This document shows positions 45,951 to 53,555 of a stretch of 64,000 nucleotides of DNA, in pieces. The position numbers and the translations under genes are program-made. The notes beneath the pieces are model-generated. The model had not been told where the DNA came from. It was given only the letters and a program-made list of their open reading frames with translations, and did no database searches. The first letter of the stretch is position 1; every line of letters starts with the position of its first letter. Origin of the DNA: CAZSDW01 sp964605705 (GTDB lineage: Bacteria; Fidelibacterota; UBA2242); the NCBI GenBank assembly GCA_964605705.1, contig CAZSDW010000009.1, positions 41,607 to 105,606 of the forward strand, given 5' to 3'.

Positions 45951-46070
45951 AGTACCCGAAGGTTTCGAGCCATCAGGTATTTGCCGGGAAACCAGTCTTG
46001 GCTATGCGGGAATGAGGGTGACACGAAACCGGATTGGAGACCTTTAGGTAGCCGGTTAGTGTTTTTTTTT
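45951..46070 (+). ncRNA. Candidate structured RNA with mutually exclusive helix and terminator
   Basis: GGTTTCG (45961-45967) can pair with CGAAACC (46024-46030), and directly inside it AGCCA (45968-45972) pairs with TGGCT (45999-46003), giving stacked helices that close a junction with a 20-nt single strand. A second helix, AACCGG (46027-46032) with CCGGTT (46052-46057), is followed by nine T (46062-46070) like a terminator, and its 5' arm overlaps the 3' arm of the first helix, so the two are exclusive. I do not recognise a known riboswitch class. No plus-strand gene follows, so it may only terminate the gene upstream or be an orphaned leader. Confidence 0.45.
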
Positions 46071-46266
46071 GTCCGCCAGTGCTATTGCCGGAATAGAAGA
46101 TTTATGAACGAAATTAATCTTAACGTCTTGTACGCATTAAGGTCCACATTGTGACCATTAGTGCAAACGATATGTTGTTTGTCATAAAGGATAACAATCA
46201 ATTTTCACTTTAACAAATCTCGTGTTAGTATGCAAAATAAATGTTAATAAAGCACAAAAAATACTA
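46071..46266. other. Non-coding gap between the structured element and the Fic gene
   Basis: A+T-rich DNA between two convergent units. I see no gene, no strong promoter and no terminator for the minus-strand RhuM-Fic gene. It may be the edge of the acquired restriction-modification remnant. Confidence 0.5.
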
Positions 46267-47298
46267 TCAATTATCCTTATTGATCAGGTTAATGATAACT
46301 TTAACGATCAGGTCTTTTTCCTTCGGATCACTTTGAGCAACCATCAGGCAAAGTGCGGTCAGGGCATTATCCGCTATCCGCTTGTTACCGTCGGGATGAT
46401 AGAGCCAGTGGTTCTGTTCCAGAAACCAGAGAAACATCGCCCCGGCGACCCGTTTATTGCCGTCCACAAAGGGGTGGTTCTTTATCAAAAAGTAAAGCAG
46501 GTGAGCCGCCTTTTCCTCAATACTTGGATAAGCATCTTTGCCGCCAACGGTTTGATAAACGGAAGCAATAATCCCCTTCAGGATATTACCGCGCTCTTTG
46601 CCATAGAGATCACCCCGTCCCGGTTTTTGAGATTCGACATCGATTAACTCTTGCAGGGCGGATCTGGCGTTATCATAATCAAGGGTAAAGTGTTCGTCCC
46701 GATTGACGTTTTCGATTGTCAGACTTTGACGGTCATAGCCATCAAGCGTATCCAGGGCATGGGAATAGTCCCGAATCACCTGCACAATCCCTTTGGCTTC
46801 AGCATCGGTCAGGGTCCTATTTTCCACAATCCGCTGAAAGACATCGACACTCTCTTTTAACTTCCTGAAATTTTCGCGGGCTTCCTGCAATCTTTTTTCA
46901 TTAATTGTATAACCTTGAATAATATGCTGCTTCAAAACATTAGTCGCCCAGATACGGAATTGGGTGCCCCTCTTAGAATTCACTCGGTAACCGACAGAAA
47001 TAATCATATCGAGATTATAGTACTGAGTCTGATAGGTTTTTCCATCTGAGGCAGTATGTGCAAATTTTGCACATACTGAATCTTTAGGCAGTTCATTGGT
47101 TTTAAAGATGTTGTTTATATGTTTCGTTATCACACTTCGTTCGGTGACAAATAGTTGGGAAATCTGTTTCTGGGTTAGCCAAACTGTTTCTTCTTCAAGC
47201 CGAACTTCCAGTGCCGGAAAGTTATCCTTTGGCTGGTAGATGATGATATTGCCTTTATCTGTGTTGATCATACTTCCAATCCTATTGTAATTACTCAA
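46267..47298 (-). CDS. RhuM-family protein with C-terminal Fic/Doc domain
   Basis: A 343-residue protein. Residues 20-145 match the RhuM (virulence RhuM) region (VRLEEETVWLTQKQISQLF, MIISVGYRVNSKRGTQFRIWA). The C-terminal half is a Fic domain with the full motif HPFVDGNKRVAGAMF near residue 270, containing the catalytic His and the DGNKR phosphate-binding loop of Doc/Fic enzymes, which transfer AMP or phosphate to target proteins. SLTIEN, about 70 residues before the motif, fits the (S/T)xxxE(G/N) inhibitory signature. Such genes often sit inside type I restriction-modification loci; here only an hsdS tail remains, overlapping by four bases. A longer or shorter start (residue 10 Met) is possible. 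Confidence 0.85.
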   Translation of the reverse strand: MSNYNRIGSMINTDKGNIIIYQPKDNFPALEVRLEEETVWLTQKQISQLFVTERSVITKHINNIFKTNELPKDSVCAKFAHTASDGKTYQTQYYNLDMIISVGYRVNSKRGTQFRIWATNVLKQHIIQGYTINEKRLQEARENFRKLKESVDVFQRIVENRTLTDAEAKGIVQVIRDYSHALDTLDGYDRQSLTIENVNRDEHFTLDYDNARSALQELIDVESQKPGRGDLYGKERGNILKGIIASVYQTVGGKDAYPSIEEKAAHLLYFLIKNHPFVDGNKRVAGAMFLWFLEQNHWLYHPDGNKRIADNALTALCLMVAQSDPKEKDLIVKVIINLINKDN

Positions 47299-47516
47299 CT
47301 ATTATTTTTCTCCGCTTTCATCCTTTCCAGCAACACACTTGCCGGTTCATCATTGGGATCCTGGGGCACCAACTTCTCCTCAAATGCCCGCTTCAGGATA
47401 GACTGGCGGAGCGATTGGGAACGCTTGAGTCCAATATCAGTGACTGATTTGGATTCATCAATTACAGAGAATATGTGATCAATTTCCATAATGATTTGTT
47501 GCCAGTTCCTCAGGCG
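47295..47516 (-). pseudogene. hsdS: 3' remnant of type I restriction-modification specificity subunit (hsdS)
   Basis: About 73 codons remain. LKRSQSLRQSILKRAFEEKL and VPQDPNDEPASVLLERMKAE are the characteristic C-terminal end of HsdS, and the in-frame codons before the ATG at 47489 (LRNWQQII) fit the conserved helix that precedes it. A stop at 47517-47519 closes the frame upstream, and neither target-recognition domain nor hsdM/hsdR is present. Stop and Fic start overlap as ATGA, the arrangement expected if the Fic gene was part of the original RM operon. Confidence 0.82.
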
Positions 47517-47733
47517 TCATAGGCAGTACTCTACTATGCGATTTTGTTTCATAACTGTAATAGTGGAATCAGTTTAAATATTACCTGTAACAGATGCAAT
47601 AGAAATGATAACGGGGATTTACTCAATCCCGAGACTGGAATCAGAATTAATCACGATAATCCACAGCAGGTGCGATCACAGGAGCAGGCATGGAATGTGA
47701 AATATTAAATGAGTGAGGCTGCAAGTTGGAAGA

Positions 47734-49263
47734 TTACTTCAGTGTTTCCCGATTAAAAACCTGGGCTGAGAAGATACTGATCTCGGTGTCTTTATCTTTC
47801 CAGGCGTTGCGAGGCAAACCCGCTTTCTGACAGGTGTGTTCCAGGAAAGTCACCCGATCCCAGCCATATTCCGTAGCGACCTGGGGTAACAACAAACCCT
47901 GGTAATAGCCACGTTTCATGATAATACCGTGCTTACCGACTTCGATGATCGAAGGATCATCGATCTTTTCCGGAACGGTCAGTACCGATATTTCAATTTC
48001 AAGGTCTTTCAGTTCTTTGGGTGTTACGGGATTGAAGCGCGGGTCTTTCAGCGCAGCTGATTGTGCCACTTCAATGACGGTTTCATATAAGGGATAATAG
48101 GGCAAAATATAGCCAATGCACCCCCGCAGCTGGTGATTTTTTTCAATGGTTACAAAGGCGCCGCGTTTCTCATTGCAGATTGCCGGAATATTCTCCGGTT
48201 TTGGGATCGGATCACCTTTAACACAGGCATTGACGACATCTTCAGCCAGGGTCAGCAGAAACTCTTGTTCTTCGGTATTCAGGTAACGATTTTCAAGCTG
48301 CTGAGCTTCTTTTGTCTTTGCTTTTTTAGGGGGAGTATCACCCGGGCAAAATGCTGCTGAAAGGTAGCCGACCACCTGGGATTTATCACCAAAGGGGACA
48401 TCGCCGCTGTTGGCATAATGCAATATTTTAACGTCCTGAGCATTATTCATTTGGGCTGCCAGCATCATGGCAATGATCGGTCCACCACCGCAGGCTTCGA
48501 TTTCACGGCTGACTAAACCCCGGTAGAGATCGTCTATTCTGAATGTTTCCAGGATACTGATAAACTGTTGGTCGATTTCATTACATTCAGCGTACCGGTG
48601 ATAATGGGAAAGATCGCTGGATGCGACGATCAGGATGTTATGATTTTTCGCAACCGATCCAAGCTGACTGCCCAGCGACTGAATGACTTTCCAGTCCATT
48701 GTTCCGAGAACGATCGGGACTATAGGCACATCTCCCAAAGTCATTTGAATAAAAGGTAACTGAATTTCAAGGCTGTGTTCAGCCCGACCATTCATACCGG
48801 TCACGTGCCCTTTATTGGAAAATTTCACCAGTTTGTCATTTGTCTGGAGTTCCTTTGCCAGTGCTTTATCAACCGTGACTTTGCCCAGTGGAGTCATATA
48901 GCTATCGCCATCATAAATAGAAGCAAAATTGAAATAATCGACATGACAAGGAGAGATGACCACAACAGCATCATATTGATGGTTTTTAATTGCGGTGAAT
49001 CCATACGCAGCTACCGGTCCGCTATAAGGATAACCGGCATGTGGTGAAATAATTCCAAAAGGCTTCGCGATTGACTCCGGGAGTTTGACGGCATCCAGAT
49101 ATCCCTGCAGTGATTGCCGGATTTCATTCGGATATTTGGGATAATACATCCCCGCATTATAAGCGGGACGATCTTGGGCGCTGCCGGATTTTGTATGACC
49201 GATCATCATAATACACACTCCTATGACGATTTTAAATATTTGTTTTTTGCGAGACCCGATCAT
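47734..49263 (-). CDS. Exported Memo-AMMECR1 fusion (AmmeMemoRadiSam system proteins B + A)
   Basis: A 509-residue fusion with a signal peptide (to SGSAQ, residue about 30). Residues 32-300 are the Memo domain with the metal triad of human Memo conserved in SPHAGYPYSG, HSLEIQLPF and EACGGGP (His, His, Cys). Residues 335-505 are the AMMECR1 domain with LRGCIGYILPYYPLY. In most genomes the two are separate cytoplasmic proteins; here they are fused and exported. It is the last gene of the five-gene operon, 9 bases after the radical SAM gene. Function of both families is unknown; a metal-dependent redox or hydrolytic role for Memo has been discussed. Confidence 0.9.
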   Translation of the reverse strand: MIGSRKKQIFKIVIGVCIMMIGHTKSGSAQDRPAYNAGMYYPKYPNEIRQSLQGYLDAVKLPESIAKPFGIISPHAGYPYSGPVAAYGFTAIKNHQYDAVVVISPCHVDYFNFASIYDGDSYMTPLGKVTVDKALAKELQTNDKLVKFSNKGHVTGMNGRAEHSLEIQLPFIQMTLGDVPIVPIVLGTMDWKVIQSLGSQLGSVAKNHNILIVASSDLSHYHRYAECNEIDQQFISILETFRIDDLYRGLVSREIEACGGGPIIAMMLAAQMNNAQDVKILHYANSGDVPFGDKSQVVGYLSAAFCPGDTPPKKAKTKEAQQLENRYLNTEEQEFLLTLAEDVVNACVKGDPIPKPENIPAICNEKRGAFVTIEKNHQLRGCIGYILPYYPLYETVIEVAQSAALKDPRFNPVTPKELKDLEIEISVLTVPEKIDDPSIIEVGKHGIIMKRGYYQGLLLPQVATEYGWDRVTFLEHTCQKAGLPRNAWKDKDTEISIFSAQVFNRETLK

Positions 49264-49272
49264 TTGTTTTCA

Positions 49273-50391
49273 TCAACTCCAAATCCCGGGAATGATGGTT
49301 GAGCAATCCGGGCATTTACCATCCTGAATTCTGTTTTGAATAATGAAATAGCCCTTTCGGATGATCAAATTGCTGTTGCAACTCGGGCAAACAGTATTCT
49401 CATAGGTATGTCCCGGAACATTACCGATATACACATAATTGATCCCGGAATCTTTCGCAATTTTATAGGCTGTTTCGAGAGTTTTAACCGGGGTAGGCGG
49501 GAGGTTTTTTAATAGATATTGCGGATGGAAGCGAGTAAAGTGAAGTGGAACGTCAGGTCCCAGATTGGTGGTGATCCATTTGCACATTTGGGTAATTTCT
49601 GCACGATCATCGTTCAATGTCGGTATGATCAGATTCACCATTTCCAGCCAGATTCCCTGTGATTTTATTTCGACCATTGTATCCAGAACGGGAGATAGCG
49701 AGCCAGCGACAATGTCGCGATAAAAATTATCGGAATAGGCTTTGAAATCGACTTTAATTGCATCCAGAACTTGGCACAAATCCTTCAGCGGGGCTTTATT
49801 GATATAACCGTTGGAAATATTGACGCTTCTGACGCCCTGTTCTTTCCCGATTGTCGCGGTGTCAATGATGTACTCCGTGAAAATAGTCGGCTCGTTATAG
49901 GTATAGGCAATACTTGGAATTTGATGTTGTTGCGCCATTTTTACTAATTGATCCGGTGCAATGTAACTAAAATTCAAATCCTCGGGTTTTGACTGAGAAA
50001 GGTTCCAGTTCTGGCAAAATTTACATTTGACATTACACCCGCTGGTCGAGACGGACAGCGCCAATGTTCCGGGGAGAAAATGAAAGAGTGGTTTTTTTTC
50101 AATGGGATCGTTATTAATGGCGGTTAAGCGACCATAGATAAGCGTTTTATAGTCGCCATTCTGGTTTTCCCTGACGCCACAATATCCCCGTCGATTCGGA
50201 GTAACAACACATCTCTTCGGACATAATTCACATTGAATTTTTCCGTCATCCAGCTGTTTGAAATAGCGGGCGTCCCGGATATACGGGACATTTTTGTTGT
50301 TACCGTATAAATTTTTTGCCAGGTATTGAGAAGCTGCCAGACCGGTGATGACTTCACAGGATAATTTGCAGAATTCTCGTCGGGTGATCAT
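49273..50391 (-). CDS. AmmeMemoRadiSam system radical SAM enzyme with Tat-type signal
   Basis: A 372-residue radical SAM enzyme. The N-terminus MITRREFCKLSCEVITGLAA has a twin-arginine motif (TRREFCK) and a hydrophobic stretch. A Cys-rich segment follows (CELCPKRCVVTPNRRGYCG), then the radical SAM cluster motif CNVKCKFCQNW (CxxxCxxC, about residues 119-126) and TYNEPTIFTEY, typical of the AmmeMemoRadiSam/PflA-like group. The C-terminus adds a zinc-ribbon-like pair (CPSCNSN ... CPDCS). The name records its co-occurrence with AMMECR1 and Memo; the substrate is unknown. Export of a folded iron-sulfur radical SAM protein by Tat is unusual and is supported here by the exported partners. Confidence 0.88.
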   Translation of the reverse strand: MITRREFCKLSCEVITGLAASQYLAKNLYGNNKNVPYIRDARYFKQLDDGKIQCELCPKRCVVTPNRRGYCGVRENQNGDYKTLIYGRLTAINNDPIEKKPLFHFLPGTLALSVSTSGCNVKCKFCQNWNLSQSKPEDLNFSYIAPDQLVKMAQQHQIPSIAYTYNEPTIFTEYIIDTATIGKEQGVRSVNISNGYINKAPLKDLCQVLDAIKVDFKAYSDNFYRDIVAGSLSPVLDTMVEIKSQGIWLEMVNLIIPTLNDDRAEITQMCKWITTNLGPDVPLHFTRFHPQYLLKNLPPTPVKTLETAYKIAKDSGINYVYIGNVPGHTYENTVCPSCNSNLIIRKGYFIIQNRIQDGKCPDCSTIIPGIWS

Positions 50392-50396
50392 GACTG

Positions 50397-50867
50397 TCAG
50401 GAGATTTTATCGTCAATAATTTGAGCCATATTCTTGAGATAATTATTCTTTTCCTGGAGGTTGAGAATGGCTGTAATCTTTACGAAATAATCATCCCGGA
50501 AAAAAGTGATGAAACCGGGACTTTCGCTGCCTTTTTCACCAACGGGTATTTGCGAAAATGACTGATAGCGGTTGTAAAGTCCGTTCGCGCCGGCGCGATC
50601 CTTTGTCTGGAATATTTCGATCTTCATCTTCATCAGGTTGGGACCGTCGATTTCCTGAACCAGGATCATTTTTAATCCATAACCACTGTAGAGATGATAA
50701 TTTTCTTTCAGGTAATTTGAAAAATCTTTTTTTGTTGTCAGCATCTGAAAACTGCTCATTTTCCAGCCCATATAATCATTTCTTTTAATCAGCAATCTAC
50801 GGGTCGATGCACAGGATACAGCAAGCAATAAAGCAACGGCAATTAGTAAGTAATGTTTTGTTTTCAT
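50397..50867 (-). CDS. Small lipoprotein, DUF6599-like
   Basis: A 156-residue protein with a lipobox (LLAVSCAS, Cys at about residue 19). The mature chain has the pattern of a DUF6599-type domain: a Tyr-rich YHLYSGYGLKMILVQEI stretch, an 'ADRAGANGLYNRY'-like helix (here DRAGANGLYNRYQS) and FITFFRDDYFVKIT. Function is unknown. It sits between the polyferredoxin and the radical SAM genes with gaps of two and five bases, so it is a dedicated part of the operon. Confidence 0.6.
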   Translation of the reverse strand: MKTKHYLLIAVALLLAVSCASTRRLLIKRNDYMGWKMSSFQMLTTKKDFSNYLKENYHLYSGYGLKMILVQEIDGPNLMKMKIEIFQTKDRAGANGLYNRYQSFSQIPVGEKGSESPGFITFFRDDYFVKITAILNLQEKNNYLKNMAQIIDDKIS

Positions 50868-50869
50868 GG

Positions 50870-52402
50870 CTAAAATCTCTCTTCTCCTTCTCGAGTTACA
50901 ATTATTCCCGCTTCACCTTCCAGCGGACATTTATTTTCACAGATTCCGCAACCGGTACAAATTTCAGTATCGATATAAGGGTATGCAATCATTCGCTTTT
51001 CTCCGGTCTCCGGGTCGGTATATTCTTCTTCGCTTAATTTTATAGCTTTTTCAGGTAATGGGCAATGTTCTTCACAAACCAGACAATTTTCATTGAAACG
51101 CCAGGGAATACAGCGATCCTTCAAGAAAAATGCACTGCCGACTTTGGTTTTCTGTTTATTTTCTAATGTCAAGGGCTGAATCGCCTTGGTCGGGCAGATT
51201 TGACTGCAGAGATTACAGTTGAATTCACAATACCCTATCCGGTATTTTGAAATTGGCGTCATCAACCCCTCCAAGCCGGTTTCCAGAAAAGCCATCTGCA
51301 GGCAGGCGCCGGAGGTTGCGCAGATCCGGACACATTCCTCGCAGCGGATACAGCGCTCCATAAAATCATCTTCCTTCAAGGCGCCCGGAGGTCGGATACG
51401 CCGGTCCGTTTTTCGGGGATTGAGGATATTAAGGGTCAATAATCCGGATCCGAATAGCGCCACTGTCCCGGCACCGATGAAAGTTCGTCTGGATAAATCA
51501 GTAGGTGATTGCATGGTCAATGGTTTTTGAAAATTATAACGAATCGCACCGGGGCGGCAATCATCCTGGCAATCCAGACAGAGAATACATTCGGATTTTT
51601 CAGTGCTGATAAAGTCATCCTCGATAGCGTCCATTTTGCATTTTTTCCGGCAAATTGTACAACTGGTACAGGCATCAGCATCGACAATCCGTTGAAAAGG
51701 GCTGAATTTGGAAATTAATCCCAGCAATGCCCCTAAGGGACACAAATTACGACACCAGAAGCGCCGTGATATTTTTCCCAGTAACAGGATTCCTGAAATA
51801 ATCAGAAAGGGAAGCAAGAGCATCAGGAACTTTGGTGTACTGACAGGAAAAAAATAGGTGGACAGGCTGTCCTGAATGTCCAAAATCCTACCGGGAAAAA
51901 GATTGATATTGTATAATCCGTTCAGAATTGTATTGATAAACAAATAGAAGAATGCCATACCGAGGACGCCGAAAGAGCGCCAGAGAATTGGCAAAGGATC
52001 CATAAACCAGGATAGTTGGACGCCAAAGACAGCCAACAACAGGAAGATAACTAGGAAGATGGTTTTTAAAGGGCGATAGTTGCGGGTAGAAATATTCTTC
52101 TTTTTTGACAGGTAACGATCGGAAATATCGATCGTGGTTCCCAACGGACATATCCATCCGCAGAATGCCCTTCCGAATACAAATGGCGAAAGCAGTACCA
52201 GCAGGGCTATCAGAAGGACCGGATCGAAAAATCTACCGGCAACTTGGGTGACAAGCGCGGTCAGTGGATCAGCCCAGAGAAATAATTCCGGCGGAATCCA
52301 TGGTTTAAACGGATAGGTCGCTTGTAAAACTGTTAGTCCAAACAATCCCAGAAATATGAGTTGGACCGACCTGCGAATTTTAATAGATCGACTTTTTTTC
52401 AT
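50870..52402 (-). CDS. NapH/NapG-like membrane polyferredoxin fusion
   Basis: A 510-residue iron-sulfur membrane protein. Residues 12-235 hold about five TM helices with two NapH/NosR-type motifs, FCGWICPLG and WCRNLCPLG. Two ferredoxin clusters follow (CTSCTICRKKCKMDA, CILCLDCQDDCRPGA). Near residue 305 a second export-like segment appears, SRRTFIGAGTVALFGSGLL, a twin-arginine motif plus TM helix. The C-terminal third has NapG-like clusters (CIRCEECVRICATSGAC, CNLCSQICPTKA, CLVCEEHCP, CTGCGICENKCP). Thus it looks like NapH and NapG fused in one chain, carrying electrons from quinol or cytoplasm to the periplasm. It overlaps the DUF362 stop (ATGA). Confidence 0.88.
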   Translation of the reverse strand: MKKSRSIKIRRSVQLIFLGLFGLTVLQATYPFKPWIPPELFLWADPLTALVTQVAGRFFDPVLLIALLVLLSPFVFGRAFCGWICPLGTTIDISDRYLSKKKNISTRNYRPLKTIFLVIFLLLAVFGVQLSWFMDPLPILWRSFGVLGMAFFYLFINTILNGLYNINLFPGRILDIQDSLSTYFFPVSTPKFLMLLLPFLIISGILLLGKISRRFWCRNLCPLGALLGLISKFSPFQRIVDADACTSCTICRKKCKMDAIEDDFISTEKSECILCLDCQDDCRPGAIRYNFQKPLTMQSPTDLSRRTFIGAGTVALFGSGLLTLNILNPRKTDRRIRPPGALKEDDFMERCIRCEECVRICATSGACLQMAFLETGLEGLMTPISKYRIGYCEFNCNLCSQICPTKAIQPLTLENKQKTKVGSAFFLKDRCIPWRFNENCLVCEEHCPLPEKAIKLSEEEYTDPETGEKRMIAYPYIDTEICTGCGICENKCPLEGEAGIIVTREGEERF

Positions 52403-53295
52403 GCATTAAAAGAATATTTTAATGGTTTACTTTTACTGATATCGATTTCACCCATCCCGGCTGCATATGCAAGTTGCAGATATTTCAGGGTACCGGGATC
52501 TTTGCCAAAAATCTGAGCGCCCCAGGCGTCCACCAAAACCCGATCGGTTCCGGCAATAACCGTATTCATTTCTTCGACATCGTTTAGATTTCCGCCTGAC
52601 GGTCCGTTTCTTCTGAGTACCCGAATAGCATCAACGATAGTGAGATTGGGTACGATTACCCGATTGATATCGACGATGCTTTCTGGAAAGGGACGATGAA
52701 TGCGTCCGCGGTTGCCACCGATAAGCCCCATCATATTTTTAAAACCGATGGTTACACCGGAAAGGGAGTGATGTTTTAGAATCGGCATACTGATTAACTT
52801 ATCGACTTCAAAAACCTCCTGGTGAATGAACCATTTATCGAGAGTTGTTCCGCCGGGAATTTCGGTTTCAATATAGTGAGAATCCCTGACAAAGCGCACG
52901 TCTGCTCCGGCGGCGGACGCCATTTCCGGAATGGCACAATTTTTATAACAGCGCCGGGCGTCATTACAGGTGTTGTCAAGTATCAGTACCTTTTTAGCGC
53001 CGGCATCCAGACAGATTCTGACCACTGCTGAAACCAGCTCCGGATTTGTTGTTGCTGCGTATTCCGGACGTCGGTCCCAACTCATATTGGGTTTTAGCAT
53101 AACATAATCGCCTTTGGCAATAAATCGGGATATTCCACCGAGCATTTCAAAGGTTTTCTCAGCCATCTGTTCGGGTGTCCCATTTTTTACAATGACGATC
53201 GGGGAAGTACTATTTTCTGCGATTCCGGTTCTGTGAGTCAGTACACCGGCACCTGCGACTAAAGCCGTTGTTTTCAAAAATTTTCGTCGATCCAC
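52399..53295 (-). CDS. Tat-exported DUF362 protein
   Basis: A 298-residue protein with a textbook twin-arginine signal (DRRKFLKTTALVAGAGVL) and a DUF362 domain (VMLKPNMSWDRRPE, VLILDNTCNDARRCY, MPILKHHSLSGVTIGFKN, NGPSGGNLNDV). Unlike the DUF362 gene at 1507 it has no C-terminal ferredoxin clusters, but conserved Cys residues in NTCNDARRCYKNCAI could bind a cofactor. First gene of the AmmeMemoRadiSam operon; the 260-base gap to proC holds its promoter, with a TATAAT visible on the minus strand near 53390. Confidence 0.85.
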   Translation of the reverse strand: MDRRKFLKTTALVAGAGVLTHRTGIAENSTSPIVIVKNGTPEQMAEKTFEMLGGISRFIAKGDYVMLKPNMSWDRRPEYAATTNPELVSAVVRICLDAGAKKVLILDNTCNDARRCYKNCAIPEMASAAGADVRFVRDSHYIETEIPGGTTLDKWFIHQEVFEVDKLISMPILKHHSLSGVTIGFKNMMGLIGGNRGRIHRPFPESIVDINRVIVPNLTIVDAIRVLRRNGPSGGNLNDVEEMNTVIAGTDRVLVDAWGAQIFGKDPGTLKYLQLAYAAGMGEIDISKSKPLKYSFNA

Positions 53296-53426
53296 TGAAT
53301 CTCCTGCTTTTTTACAAAATAATATTTCCTGAGCTGTATTTCAAGGAATTAGATCAGGAGAAATAGATTGAATCCGAAATTGGGTAATTATAATCGGAAC
53401 TGATTGTCAATATATTTCTGATTTAC

Positions 53427-53475
53427 TCAGGATTGTATTATATTTTCTCCTGAAATTGATCATGAAAAATCAGGA
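53427..53475. promoter_or_regulatory. Array of TCAGGA / TCCTGA half-sites in a divergent gap
   Basis: TCAGGA (53427-53432), TCCTGA (53448-53453) and TCAGGA (53470-53475) lie 21 and 22 bases apart, two helical turns each, and a further TCAGGA is at 53354-53359. The first inverted pair brackets a TATTATATT stretch that could be a -10 box. A shared operator for the divergent DUF362 operon and proC is possible but unproven. Confidence 0.35.
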
Positions 53476-53555
53476 ACTCGGAGTTTTGTTTTTTCTGATG
53501 AAATAAAAATAATGCCATCGCTGACCGGTTGGTCAAAAGAGGCAGGAGGTTATAT

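Noticed and set aside
45951..46070. Match to known riboswitches (c-di-GMP-I, cobalamin) or a T-box leader, suggested by GGTAGCCGG and GAGGGTGACACG
   Set aside because: Conserved core nucleotides of those classes are missing or in the wrong order and no suitable gene follows.
46222..46647. Plus-strand open frame of 141 codons that could follow the structured RNA
   Set aside because: It lies almost wholly antisense to the clear RhuM-Fic gene and shows no family features.
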